DNA of 64,000 nt from Candidatus Oscillochloris fontis (GTDB lineage: Bacteria; Chloroflexota; Chloroflexia; Chloroflexales; Chloroflexaceae). Position numbers and translations under genes: made by a program. Of the stretch, positions 44,987-53,130 are shown piece after piece. The DNA is taken from positions 22,838 to 86,837 of the forward strand of contig NZ_RYFD01000012.1 in NCBI RefSeq assembly GCF_004138135.1. Direction: 5' to 3'. Each line of letters starts with the position of its first letter. Position 1 is the first letter of the stretch. The notes beneath the pieces were generated by a model, which worked only from the letters and a program-made list of their open reading frames with translations, had not been told where the DNA came from and searched no databases.

Positions 44987-45901
44987 ATGCTTGAACTTCG
45001 TGGGGTGATCGGTGCCATGCTGACCCCCTTCACCAGTGATGTTGGCCCAGTTGATTACGAGTGGTTGCCCGCGTACCTGCGCTTTTTGGAGCGCGGTGGG
45101 CTACATGGAGTGTTGTGTCTGGGTACCACGGGTGAGGGGCCATCTATGAGTATGGCCGAACGTGAACGGGTGCTGGAGACGGTGCTGGCGCATAAGGGCG
45201 ATCTGGCGGTCTTGGCGGGGACGGGCTGTGCCGCGCTGACCGAGACGATCAGTCTGAGTCGGTATGCGCTGGAGCGCGGGGCGGATGCGGTGTTGGTGAT
45301 GCCGCCCTTTTACATTAAGCAGCCGAGTGAGTTGGGGATTCTGAGTTACTACCGCGCCTTGGCCGATGCGCTGCCCGCCGGGAGCCGTCTGTTGCTCTAC
45401 CACATTCCGCAAGTGACGGGGGTGCCAATTACGCCGACGATTATTGAGGGGCTGTTAGAGAGCCACCCGACGATCTTCTACGGGATGAAGGATAGTAGTG
45501 GTGATTGGGTGCATAGTTCGCAGTTGATCGCACGCTACCCGCACCTGAAGATCTTTACCGGCAGTGATCGGCTGGTGGCCCAGGCGCTCGCAGGTGGAGC
45601 AGCGGGTGCAATTACGGCGCTGGCCAGCGCCTTTCCGCACCTCATCCGCGCCGTCTATGATGCCCACCATACGGGCGGGGATGTCGCAGCAGCCCAAGCA
45701 CGCCTGAGCCACCTGCGGGCGCAGATCGATCCGCTCAATACGCCTGCGGCGATGAAGGCGGCGCTGGCGTGGACGAGCGATCTGCCGGAGACGAACGTGC
45801 GGCTGCCGTTGCTGCCCCTAAGTGATGCGGCGGAGGCGCAGTTGCGGGTAGAGGCGCAAGATATTGCGCCTCTACCCGCAACTGCGCCTCTACCCGTTTA
45901 A
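44987..45901 (+). CDS. DapA/NanA-family lyase or synthase
   Basis: 304 residues from ATG 44987 (AGGAG 6 bases upstream; ATG 44984 also in frame). Class I aldolase fold: GVIGAMLTPFTSDVGPVDYE, LGTTGEGPSMSMAERERVLE (the GTTGE motif), YHIPQVTGVPIT (catalytic Tyr) and YGMKDSSGDW (Schiff-base Lys). The family includes 4-hydroxy-tetrahydrodipicolinate synthase, N-acetylneuraminate lyase and KDG aldolases; no lysine-pathway genes are adjacent, so the substrate is open. The last 17 residues are encoded by a palindromic repeat. Convergent with rsmI, overlapping by 12 bases. Confidence 0.9.
   Translation: MLELRGVIGAMLTPFTSDVGPVDYEWLPAYLRFLERGGLHGVLCLGTTGEGPSMSMAERERVLETVLAHKGDLAVLAGTGCAALTETISLSRYALERGADAVLVMPPFYIKQPSELGILSYYRALADALPAGSRLLLYHIPQVTGVPITPTIIEGLLESHPTIFYGMKDSSGDWVHSSQLIARYPHLKIFTGSDRLVAQALAGGAAGAITALASAFPHLIRAVYDAHHTGGDVAAAQARLSHLRAQIDPLNTPAAMKAALAWTSDLPETNVRLPLLPLSDAAEAQLRVEAQDIAPLPATAPLPV
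45841..45882. repeat. Palindrome inside the DapA-like C-terminus
   Basis: 19-bp perfect inverted repeat GTTGCGGGTAGAGGCGCAA (45841-45859 and 45864-45882) with a 4-base loop; a further GCGCCTCTACCCG copy follows at 45884-45896. It lies at the junction with the convergent rsmI and could terminate both transcripts. Confidence 0.75.
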
Positions 45902-46759
45902 CTCCAACCAGATCGCATAGACGACGCTCTTTTGCAACCCCAACTCGCGGGCGACGCTGCGCGCCGCCGCGCTGCCGCTCTGCCCGGCGTCGCGCAGGTG
46001 GCGCAGCCGCTCGGCAATCGCCTCGGTTGTAGGCGGCGCATCACTACTCGGCGCACTCAGGCGGCGGCGCTCACGTTTATGCTCGCCACTAGCGGTCTGG
46101 CCCGCGATCACCAGGGTATACTCACCACGGGGTGGGTTGGCCTGGAAGTGGGCCAGAAGATCGCCCACACTGCCCCGCCGCAGATCCTCGAAGCGCTTGG
46201 TGAGATCCTTAGCCACCACCATCTGGCGCGCACCGAGGGTGGCCTGAATATCTTCTAGCGCCTCGATTAAGCGATGGGGTGCCTCAAAACAGACCAGCGA
46301 GACCGTCAGAGGGGCCAGTTCGGCCAGCAGGGAGCGACGTTCGCCCCCCTGGCGCGGCAGAAACCCCACGAAGATGAAGCGGTCACTTGGGAGGCCCGAT
46401 GCGGTCAGGGCAGCTACCGGGGCGCTGGGGCCGGGTACGGGCGTGACGGTGAACCCGGCGGCGATGCACGCGCAGACCAGTTCATAGCCGGGGTCGGAGA
46501 CACCGGGGGTGCCGGCATCGGAGACGAGGGCCACATCACCTTCGGCGAGGGCGGCGAGAATGGCATCCAGACGGGCCAGTTTGTTATGCTCGTGGTAGGA
46601 GATCGAGTGCGTGGTGATCTGGTAATGGCTAAGGAGGCGCTGGGTATGGCGGGTATCCTCAGCCGCGATCAGGCGCACCTCGCGCAGCACCCGCAGCGCC
46701 CGCATGGTGATGTCTTCGAGGTTGCCGATGGGGGTGGCGACGAGAAAGAGGGTGCCCAC
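45890..46759 (-). CDS. rsmI: 16S rRNA (cytidine1402-2'-O)-methyltransferase
   Basis: 289 residues from GTG 46759, chosen because it gives the standard start GTLFLVATPIGNLEDITMRA behind AGGAG. Tetrapyrrole-methylase fold: IAAEDTRHTQRLLSHY, LVSDAGTPGVSDPGYELV, PVPGPSAPVAALTASGLPSDRF, CFEAPHRLIEALEDI, RQMVVAKDLTKRFED, and a C-terminal helix-turn-helix-like part. Methylates C1402 in the ribosomal P site with SAM. A family B repeat lies directly upstream. Confidence 0.95.
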   Translation of the reverse strand: MGTLFLVATPIGNLEDITMRALRVLREVRLIAAEDTRHTQRLLSHYQITTHSISYHEHNKLARLDAILAALAEGDVALVSDAGTPGVSDPGYELVCACIAAGFTVTPVPGPSAPVAALTASGLPSDRFIFVGFLPRQGGERRSLLAELAPLTVSLVCFEAPHRLIEALEDIQATLGARQMVVAKDLTKRFEDLRRGSVGDLLAHFQANPPRGEYTLVIAGQTASGEHKRERRRLSAPSSDAPPTTEAIAERLRHLRDAGQSGSAAARSVARELGLQKSVVYAIWLELNG

Positions 46760-46788
46760 AAGAAGACTCCTGCTTCGTAAACCACGAT

Positions 46789-46871
46789 TTTGACGCAAAG
46801 ACGCCAAGGCGCAAAGCGTTCAACAACATAAGCAATCTCAATCTTTGCGTCTTCGCGCCTTTGCGTCAAAA
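46789..46871. repeat. Family B repeat, copy 4
   Basis: Core TTGACGCAAAGACGCCAAGG ... ATCTTTGCGTCTTCGCGCCT and TTTGCGTCAAAAAGAAG. It fills the gap between the nucleotide-sugar gene stop (46880) and the rsmI start. Confidence 0.75.
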
Positions 46872-46879
46872 AGAAGGCT

Positions 46880-47854
46880 TCACTGCTGAGCAGTCAACCC
46901 TTTTAGCTGCGCCCGCCAGTAATCCAGCACCTCTTCGACAATCTCCTCCATGCCGATGATTGGCTCCCAGCCGGTGGCGGCACGCAGTTTGGAGTTATCG
47001 CCTTGGAGGATCGGCTCATCGCTGGGACGGAGGCGAGCCGGGTCTTGGCGCACCTCGACTGGCACCCGACCACGTGCGACCACCAGATCAACAATATCGC
47101 CGATGCGCGTAGTGCGCCCGGAGCAGAGATTATAGACCTCGCCGGGTGTTCCATGTTCAAGCAGCAACCAGAGGGCGCGGGCCACATCGCGGGTATGGGT
47201 GAAATCGCGGCGCGGCTCCAGATTGCCCACGAGCATGACCGGCGGCTGGCGACCGGCTTCAATCTCGGCCATCTGGCGGCAGAAGGTCTGGATGGAGCAG
47301 CGATCTCCCTGGCGCGGGCCGACGTGGTTGAAGGAGCGCGTGACCAGAACATGCATCCCGAAGTTATCGTGGTACTGGAGGCCGGTGAGTTCCATCGCCA
47401 CCTTACTGACCCCATAGGGGCTACCGGGGCGCATGGGGTGATCCTCACGGATGGGTACCTCATCGGGGCGCACGGTGCCATACTGAGCGCTGGTACCAGC
47501 CAAGTGGATGCGGGCCTGGGGCGCGTGGCGGCGCAGGGCTTCGAGCAGATTGAGCGTCCCCTCAACATTGGCGCGCATCGTCAGCACCGGTGCTTGCCAC
47601 GAAGCACTGGGGTAGCTCTGCGCCGCGAGATGGAAGACCCGATCCGGCGCAGCCGCTTGCACCGCCGTATCCACCGCGAAGGCATCTTCGAGATCGCCCT
47701 CGTGGATCGTCACCCGCCCGATCAGGTGCTCGATGGGGCGCGGATCGCTGCGCCAACGCTTAAAGACGTGTAGCTCAAGGCCGGGGATGGTGAGCAGATG
47801 ATCGGCTAAGAAGCTGCCTACCGGCCCAGTGATTCCGGTGATAAAGACGCGCAC
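46880..47854 (-). CDS. Extended SDR nucleotide-sugar enzyme (GDP-6-deoxy-mannose reductase / GDP-mannose dehydratase-like)
   Basis: 324 residues from GTG 47854 with AGAGGAGGA upstream; longer frames run into a family A repeat. NAD(P)-binding GITGPVGSFLADHL, catalytic Tyr-Lys in SPYGVSKVAMEL, substrate-region RSFNHVGPRQ and GNLEPRRDFTHTRDVARAL. This pattern fits the GDP-4-keto-6-deoxymannose reductase (Rmd)/GDP-mannose dehydratase branch, which makes deoxysugars for surface polysaccharides. No glycosyltransferase or partner genes are adjacent, so the exact reaction is uncertain. Confidence 0.85.
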   Translation of the reverse strand: MRVFITGITGPVGSFLADHLLTIPGLELHVFKRWRSDPRPIEHLIGRVTIHEGDLEDAFAVDTAVQAAAPDRVFHLAAQSYPSASWQAPVLTMRANVEGTLNLLEALRRHAPQARIHLAGTSAQYGTVRPDEVPIREDHPMRPGSPYGVSKVAMELTGLQYHDNFGMHVLVTRSFNHVGPRQGDRCSIQTFCRQMAEIEAGRQPPVMLVGNLEPRRDFTHTRDVARALWLLLEHGTPGEVYNLCSGRTTRIGDIVDLVVARGRVPVEVRQDPARLRPSDEPILQGDNSKLRAATGWEPIIGMEEIVEEVLDYWRAQLKGLTAQQ

Positions 47855-47932
47855 GATGATCCTCCTCTTGGGTGGAGAAACTGGCTCATCATACCACTTA
47901 TTGGCAATGCGCCAACGGCAGCGTTGATGCCG

Positions 47933-48044
47933 ACAGGGCTTGTGCAAAGCCCTTGGGGCTGCGCCCCAAACCTCAATTTTTGTGGTGTTTTGGCGGCTTC
48001 GCCGCCCCCGAACCCCCACCGGAGGTGACTTTACCCATGCCCTG
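47933..48044. repeat. Family A repeat, copy 6, with internal deletion
   Basis: Ends CAGGGCTTGTGCAAAG (47933-47948) and ACTTTACCCATGCCCTG (48028-48044) are imperfect inverted repeats. The left arm of palindrome 2 (TGTGGTGTTTTGGCGGC) is joined straight to the right arm of palindrome 3 (GCCGCCCCCGAACCCCCACC), as expected for a deletion between the two shared GGCGGC-GCCGCC cores. The rest of the 322-bp gap holds only the tRNA 3' flank. Confidence 0.75.
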
Positions 48045-48176
48045 TTGACGGCGGGACACAAAAAAAAGAGCGGCAACTGCCGCTGTACCAAGGAAAAATT
48101 AGGAGTAAGGTAGTGTACCAAGAGGCATGCGCTTCGCCGGAACGGAGACCCCAACCGGCGTGGTACAATCGAGTGG

Positions 48177-48253
48177 TGGTGGGCGATAGTGGATTCGAAC
48201 CACTGACCTCCACGATGTCAACGTGGCGCTCTAACCAACTGAGCTAATCGCCC
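48177..48253 (-). tRNA. tRNA-Val (anticodon GAC), CCA encoded
   Basis: Full cloverleaf on the minus strand: acceptor GGGCGAT/ATCGCCC, D stem GCTC/GAGC, anticodon stem CCACG/CGTGG with loop TTGACAT (anticodon GAC), T stem AGTGG/CCACT with loop TTCGAAT, discriminator A, and the CCA end present in the DNA. 74 bases without CCA. Confidence 0.97.
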
Positions 48254-48265
48254 GAACGCAGCGCT

Positions 48266-48294
48266 ATGCTACCATTGAATGCGGAGGCTGTCAA
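48266..48294 (-). promoter_or_regulatory. Promoter of tRNA-Val
   Basis: On the minus strand: TTGACA (48294-48289), 17-bp spacer, TAGCAT (48271-48266), ending 13 bases before the tRNA 5' end. Confidence 0.75.
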
Positions 48295-48363
48295 GTATCC
48301 ATGACAAATCGGGACACGTCAAAGTCATTGGGACGATGCGTCTCCCCACCGAAGGTGAATTTG

Positions 48364-48384
48364 ATGTATATTGTAATGTATATT
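48364..48384 (+). promoter_or_regulatory. Direct repeat ATGTATATT, candidate antitoxin operator
   Basis: ATGTATATT at 48364-48372 and 48376-48384, 12 bp apart, just before the ribosome binding site AAGGAGG (48385-48391) of the RHH gene. AT-rich, unlike the surrounding DNA. Ribbon-helix-helix antitoxins often bind such repeats to repress their own operon. Confidence 0.5.
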
Positions 48385-48397
48385 AAGGAGGTACCCC

Positions 48398-48655
48398 ATG
48401 CCAGTCAAAATTCGTAAACAGATCTACCTAGAGCCGATCCAAGAAACAATGCTGAAGCGTATTGCAGGTGTGACGGGTGTGACGGAAGCGGAGATCATCC
48501 GTCAGGCGATAGACCGGCACCTGCAAAGTGTACAAATGCCGCGCCGTGACCGTCGCATCTGGGCCGTTGAGCAAGCCTATCTTGCACAACTTGTTGCATT
48601 AGGCCCCGTTGAGGGCGCTCGCTCCTGGCGACGCGAGGACTTATATGAGCGATAA
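48398..48655 (+). CDS. Ribbon-helix-helix antitoxin (VapB/CopG-type)
   Basis: 85 residues. N-terminal RHH domain: KIRKQIYLEPIQETMLKRIA, then TEAEIIRQAIDRHLQ. The C-terminal part (RRIWAVEQAYLAQL...WRREDLYER) is the likely toxin-binding tail. Its stop overlaps the PIN-domain gene by 11 bases, the normal antitoxin-toxin layout. Strong ribosome binding site AAGGAGG. Confidence 0.9.
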   Translation: MPVKIRKQIYLEPIQETMLKRIAGVTGVTEAEIIRQAIDRHLQSVQMPRRDRRIWAVEQAYLAQLVALGPVEGARSWRREDLYER

Positions 48656-49094
48656 AGTACTAATTGACACGAATATCCTCGTCTATGCGTATGATCGGGC
48701 TGAGCCGCAGAAGCAACAGAAGGCGATTCTGCTCCTTGACCAACTCATTCAGCGCGATATGGGGGCACTAACAACCCAAATTCTTGCTGAGTTTTTTGTC
48801 ACTGTTACCCGTAAGCTAACTGCACCTCTAAGCCCTGCTGATGCGTATACACGGATTGAGCATTTCTTACTGACGTGGACGATCTATGAGACATCAGGGT
48901 TGATTGTTCTCGAAGCAGCCCGTGGGGTACGTGATCATCAACTGAGCTATTGGGATGCCCAAATTTGGGCAACAGCCCGCCTCTACCAATTGCCGATTAT
49001 ACTGAGCGAGGACTTTTCGAGTGGTTCATTGCTGGAAGGTGTCAGGTTTGTCAATCCCTTTGACCCTACATTTCAGATTGATGATTGGCGCTAG
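48645..49094 (+). CDS. PIN-domain toxin (VapC-type ribonuclease)
   Basis: 149 residues from ATG 48645. PIN domain acidic residues: Asp in VLIDTNILVYAYD, Glu in TTQILAEFFVTV, Asp in YWDAQIWATARL and the Glu/Asp set in ILSEDFSSG. VapC enzymes cleave RNA (tRNA or rRNA) with Mg2+ when not bound by VapB. The pair lies between tRNA-Val and the CCA-adding enzyme gene and has low-GC upstream DNA, consistent with a mobile addition. Confidence 0.92.
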   Translation: MSDKVLIDTNILVYAYDRAEPQKQQKAILLLDQLIQRDMGALTTQILAEFFVTVTRKLTAPLSPADAYTRIEHFLLTWTIYETSGLIVLEAARGVRDHQLSYWDAQIWATARLYQLPIILSEDFSSGSLLEGVRFVNPFDPTFQIDDWR

Positions 49095-49112
49095 AAACCG
49101 TAAGCCCCTCCT

Positions 49113-50378
49113 ATGAATCCTTCTTACCAACTCATCTCACTCCTCCCTCCCCCGCTATCCAACCTACTAGAGCAGGTAACGCTGCTGGCGAATCAGCAAG
49201 GTACCGCGCTCTGGTTAGTGGGCGGGGTGATCCGTGATCTGTTGCTGGGGGTGCCATTGGGCCGCGATCTAGATCTGGTGGTGGAGGGTGATGTGGCCGC
49301 ACTGAGTGCGGCGCTGGTGGCAGAGTTGGGGGCGAACCTGCGCGCTGCGCACCCGGAGTTTGGAACGGCGAGTCTGGCCTTTGATCTTGATGGGGCGGCG
49401 GTGGTACTCGATCTGGCGCGGGCACGCCGCGAGGTTTACCCACAACCAGCGGTATTGCCGGTGGTAGAACCAGCCACGTTGGAGGAGGATCTGGGCCGCC
49501 GCGATTTTAGTGTGAATGCCATGGCGCTGGAGCTGCGGATCGTGGATGGGCACCTGTGCGCCGGAGAGTGGCACGATCCCTTTGCGGGGCAGGCCGATCT
49601 CTCCCAGCGCTGCCTGCGTCTGCTGCACCAGCAGAGCCTCCGCGATGATCCGACGCGGCTGTTGCGTGGGGTACGCCTAGCAGCACGCCTCAGCCTGCAT
49701 CTCCATCCCGCCACGCAGATTCAGATCCGCCATGCACTCAGCCAGGGCTACTTGGGTTTACTCAGCCCAGAGCGCATCCTGGGCGAAATCTGCCTTGCGC
49801 TAGAGGAGCCGCAGCCGCTGCGGCTGCTCGCCCATGCCGATGCCTGGAGACTCACGCCCCAGATTGTGCCCGGACTGCACGCCACGCCCCACCTCGCGGC
49901 GCGGTTGGCGCGTTATGCGGCACATCCGCCACGGAGTGTGGTGTTGAGCCAGGTGGTGGCGGGGCTGTTATGCTACGATCTTACAGTGGACGATCTGCAC
50001 GCTCTGACCCAGCGTTACCCCCTGCCCAGCCCCTTTGCGCGTCTGTTGAGCGATGTGCCGCGATTGCGCGATCTTGGGCCGCAACTCCACACCGATCTGT
50101 GTCCGAGTCAGATCGATCAACTGCTCCGCCCGTACAGCGACGTAGCCATCCATGTGCTACACTACGCAGAGACGGGAATAGCTGCGCAACGCGCTATGCA
50201 CTACCTCGAAGAGATGCGCCCGCTGCGCCTGCCCCTGGATGGCCGCGACATCCAGCGCCTGGGAATCGCACCTGGCCCTGCAATTGGCAAGATCTTGGCT
50301 GAGTTGCGCACAGCCTATCTCGACGGGGTGATCCAGACCCGCGAACAAGCCGAAGCGTGGGTAATCAATAACAGGTGA
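49113..50378 (+). CDS. CCA tRNA nucleotidyltransferase / poly(A) polymerase family (class II)
   Basis: 421 residues. Nucleotidyltransferase head: LWLVGGVIRDLLLGVPLGRDLDLVVEGD (GG and DxD), RRDFSVNAMALEL, then the tRNA-NT linker RDDPTRLLRGVRLAAR. The C-terminal part is helical and not clearly HD-type. Adds CCA to tRNA 3' ends, or may be an A-adding or poly(A) enzyme; the split cannot be made safely by eye. It starts 18 bases after the PIN gene and ends 3 bases before the STAS gene. Confidence 0.9.
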   Translation: MNPSYQLISLLPPPLSNLLEQVTLLANQQGTALWLVGGVIRDLLLGVPLGRDLDLVVEGDVAALSAALVAELGANLRAAHPEFGTASLAFDLDGAAVVLDLARARREVYPQPAVLPVVEPATLEEDLGRRDFSVNAMALELRIVDGHLCAGEWHDPFAGQADLSQRCLRLLHQQSLRDDPTRLLRGVRLAARLSLHLHPATQIQIRHALSQGYLGLLSPERILGEICLALEEPQPLRLLAHADAWRLTPQIVPGLHATPHLAARLARYAAHPPRSVVLSQVVAGLLCYDLTVDDLHALTQRYPLPSPFARLLSDVPRLRDLGPQLHTDLCPSQIDQLLRPYSDVAIHVLHYAETGIAAQRAMHYLEEMRPLRLPLDGRDIQRLGIAPGPAIGKILAELRTAYLDGVIQTREQAEAWVINNR

Positions 50379-50381
50379 GAA

Positions 50382-51497
50382 ATGGTGCCAACTTCTATGC
50401 TCCAACGTCTTCACACCTGGCTCTATGCCGTCACCATGAAAGATCCGCTTGAGCAGCGCCAGTCCTTTTTGGTGCAGACCTTTCTGCTGGCACTGATCGG
50501 GGTATCGCTGCTTGCTTTACCGCTGCCCTTCCTCACCGCTGTACAACCCGGTATCGCCCTGGGTTTGACCGCACTGGTGCTGATCGAGTTACCACTCTAT
50601 ATCTTGGCGCTGGTGGTATTGCGGCGCGGCCATTTTACCTCAGCGATCATCCTGACGAGTGTGAGCGTGGTGGTGCTGTGTACGGGCATCCTCTTCTCGA
50701 CTGGGACGCGCAGTTCGGGTGCGACCATGTTCACTTTTGCGTTGCCGATCATCTTTGCCGGATTACTCGCTGGAGGGCGCGGGGCGTTTTGGAGTATCGG
50801 GCTGAGTGCGTTGGGGATCGGGATGGTGTTAGCGCTCGAAGTTACTGGTTCAACACTGGTGGGCTTTGCCACTCCGCATGACGCCAACATTGGCGGGGTG
50901 ATGGGCGGGTTTCTCTCAGTAGCAACGGTGCTGGGCTTCTTTGTGGCCCGTTTTGGGCGCACGCTGCGTGATACGTTGTACGAGTCGCTGCGCCATGAAC
51001 AAGAGGTCGCGGCTCAACGTGATGCGCTCGAAGCGGTGGTGGATGCGCGAACGGCGGAACTGCGGAGTGCGCTGGCCGAGGTTGAGACGCGCATGCAGGC
51101 GCAGGCTGAGATGTTAGAGGAGATTAGCCAGCAGCGCGAGGCCATCCGCGAACTGAGTGTCCCCTTACTGCCGGTTGATGCGCAGACCTTGGTGCTGCCG
51201 CTGGTGGGTGCGCTGGATAGCGCCCGGCTTGATGCGCTGCAAGGGCGCACGCTGGATGCACTTGAAGGTGGCCAGATACGGCGACTGATCATGGATGTTA
51301 GTGGCGTTCCACTCGTAGATAGCCAAGTCGCCTTGGGCTTGTTGAATACGGTGCGCGCCGCCCGTTTGCTGGGTGTCCTCGTAACATTGGCGGGTATTCG
51401 CCCCGAAGTAGCCCAGGCGATGGTCGGCCTGGGGCTAGAGATGGACGAGGTGCGAACCTTCCACGACCTAGAGGATGCGCTGCGCTATGGCCGCTAA
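50382..51497 (+). CDS. Membrane protein with coiled coil and C-terminal STAS domain
   Basis: 371 residues. Six hydrophobic helices in residues about 25-185 (FLVQTFLLALIGVSLLALPL to GFLSVATVLGFFVARFG), a coiled coil (about 200-255), then a STAS domain of the RsbR/RsbS type (about 262-368): SVPLLPVDAQTLVLPLVGAL, RRLIMDVSGVPLVDSQVALG, GVLVTLAGIRPEVAQAMVGL. The RsbR-like STAS in stressosomes is normally joined to a globin or PAS sensor; here the input is a membrane domain. It overlaps the next gene by 11 bases. Confidence 0.87.
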   Translation: MVPTSMLQRLHTWLYAVTMKDPLEQRQSFLVQTFLLALIGVSLLALPLPFLTAVQPGIALGLTALVLIELPLYILALVVLRRGHFTSAIILTSVSVVVLCTGILFSTGTRSSGATMFTFALPIIFAGLLAGGRGAFWSIGLSALGIGMVLALEVTGSTLVGFATPHDANIGGVMGGFLSVATVLGFFVARFGRTLRDTLYESLRHEQEVAAQRDALEAVVDARTAELRSALAEVETRMQAQAEMLEEISQQREAIRELSVPLLPVDAQTLVLPLVGALDSARLDALQGRTLDALEGGQIRRLIMDVSGVPLVDSQVALGLLNTVRAARLLGVLVTLAGIRPEVAQAMVGLGLEMDEVRTFHDLEDALRYGR

Positions 51498-52491
51498 GGC
51501 AGAGAAGAGTCTGGTTATTGGTGGGGCGGGATTTGTGGGGCGGCATATTGTGGCCGCGTTGTTACAGGCCGGTCAGTCAGTGCGGGTCTTCGACCGCGTG
51601 CCCATCCAGAACCCGCAGGTGGAAGATTGGGTCGGCGATCTGCGCGATCCGGCAGCGGTGGCCGAGGCATGTCGCGGGGTGGACACGGTCTACCAATCGG
51701 CCTCGTTGGTGGAGGTGCGTCCGGGGCATGCCGAGCAACTCTATGCGGTGAATGTGCATGGCAACCGCCATGTGATCGCCGGATGTGTGGCCGCAGGGGT
51801 GCAACGGCTGATCTACACCAGCTCGATAGATGTAGTCTTTAGTGGGCGGCCCATCCGCAACGGGGATGAGGATCTGCCCTACCCGACGCGCTACCTCGAT
51901 ACTTATGGGCGCACCAAGATGCTGGCCGAGCGCGAGGTGCTGCACGCGAATGGACGCGGCGGCTTAGCCACCTGTGCGCTGCGGCTGGCCGGGGTGTATG
52001 GCCCCGGTGATAACCACCGCTTCCCGGCGGTCCTCGATCTAGCGCGGGCGAACCGGGGCATACGGCTGGGCGATGGGAGATCACGCTTCAACCATGTGTA
52101 TGTGGAGAATGTGGTTTATGCCCACCTGCTCGCCGCCGAGCGCTTGCGGCTCGGTTCGCCCATTGCGGGGGCCAGCTACTTCATCATTGATCATCCGCCG
52201 GAGAATTTCTTCAACTTCTTCGATCCCTTCCTGCATGACTTGGGCTTACCGCTGCCTACGCGTAGCATCCCCTACCGCACGGCCTATCTCCTAGCCACGG
52301 TCTTTGAGTTGTTTAGCCTAACGGCAGGACGGTGGTTGGCGGCAGCCCCACCACTCACGCGCTATACGGTGGCCTCAACCTGCCTAGATCTCTTCTTTAG
52401 TGGGGAACGGGCTAGGCGCGATCTGGGCTATATTCCGCCGATCAGTGCGGAAGAAGCGCGGCGGCGCACGGTGGCGTGGCTGAGTCGGTAG
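51487..52491 (+). CDS. NAD(P)-dependent 3-beta-HSD-like epimerase/dehydrogenase
   Basis: 334 residues from ATG 51487 inside the STAS gene's end. Extended SDR: nucleotide motif VIGGAGFVGRHIVAALLQAG, catalytic Ser in IYTSSIDVVF, Tyr-Lys in DTYGRTKMLAERE, and LRLAGVYGPGD. The pattern YTSSxDVVF with the hydrophobic C-terminal region (TAYLLATVFELFSL) is typical of the 3-beta-hydroxysteroid dehydrogenase/sterol-4-carboxylate subfamily. In bacteria it may act on hopanoids, sterol-like lipids or sugars; substrate unknown. Last gene of a tight run from the CCA enzyme. Confidence 0.87.
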   Translation: MAAKAEKSLVIGGAGFVGRHIVAALLQAGQSVRVFDRVPIQNPQVEDWVGDLRDPAAVAEACRGVDTVYQSASLVEVRPGHAEQLYAVNVHGNRHVIAGCVAAGVQRLIYTSSIDVVFSGRPIRNGDEDLPYPTRYLDTYGRTKMLAEREVLHANGRGGLATCALRLAGVYGPGDNHRFPAVLDLARANRGIRLGDGRSRFNHVYVENVVYAHLLAAERLRLGSPIAGASYFIIDHPPENFFNFFDPFLHDLGLPLPTRSIPYRTAYLLATVFELFSLTAGRWLAAAPPLTRYTVASTCLDLFFSGERARRDLGYIPPISAEEARRRTVAWLSR

Positions 52492-52563
52492 CGGGAACGT
52501 ATCTTTTCCACCTGCTCCAACGGTATATGGGTGACACCTCCGTCAACACCAAGGAGATCCCCT

Positions 52564-53130
52564 ATGCCACCCACACGCATCGTCATCGCCAACCTGCTGG
52601 CGCTGTCTCTGTTGGGCCTGAGTCTGGTCTGGTTGCCGACGGCACTGGTATGGCAACTCCTTCTCCCCTTTGGGGGTGGCGTGAGCCTGGGGTTGTGGAT
52701 CGGATGGGCCTGGGTGCGCCCGCGCTCGTTGGTACCTGTGGCGAACAAGAACGGGGCCAGCCCGCAGAGTTGGGAAGTTGTCACGGAGCGCGGGCAGCGC
52801 CGCAGCCCGCAGACGGTTGGCCCCGCCTACCAGTTGGTGATCGCGGCGGGGCAAACGTGGGTCAGCCACAGCCTCACTGAACGCCAGTGCGTCATCGGGA
52901 GTAGCCCCGGCTGCGATATTCAGCTCGATCATCCCCAGGTGGCCGATCTACATGTGCGGGTGAGCCGGGTGGGCCACACGCTGAGTCTGGTGGATCTGGG
53001 TAGCCCGCAGGGGACGACGCTTGGCCCAGGGGGGCTGCGTCTCAGCCCGCACCAGCCGAGTGCGTTGCAGGTGGGCGATGAGTTCTGGTTGGCCGGTGCA
53101 GTGCGCTGCCGCTTACAGTTGGCAGATTAA
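52564..53130 (+). CDS. Membrane-anchored FHA-domain protein
   Basis: 188 residues from ATG 52564 (AAGGAGA 6 bases upstream). Two hydrophobic helices (IVIANLLALSLLGLSLVWLP and LLLPFGGGVSLGLWIGWAW), then an FHA domain: CVIGSSPGCDIQLDHPQVAD, HVRVSRVGHTLSLVDLGSPQG, QVGDEFWLAG. FHA binds phosphothreonine. The stop overlaps the kinase ATG (TAATG), so the two are translated together; the kinase is the likely source of the phosphorylated ligand. First gene of the type VII-like locus. Confidence 0.88.
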   Translation: MPPTRIVIANLLALSLLGLSLVWLPTALVWQLLLPFGGGVSLGLWIGWAWVRPRSLVPVANKNGASPQSWEVVTERGQRRSPQTVGPAYQLVIAAGQTWVSHSLTERQCVIGSSPGCDIQLDHPQVADLHVRVSRVGHTLSLVDLGSPQGTTLGPGGLRLSPHQPSALQVGDEFWLAGAVRCRLQLAD

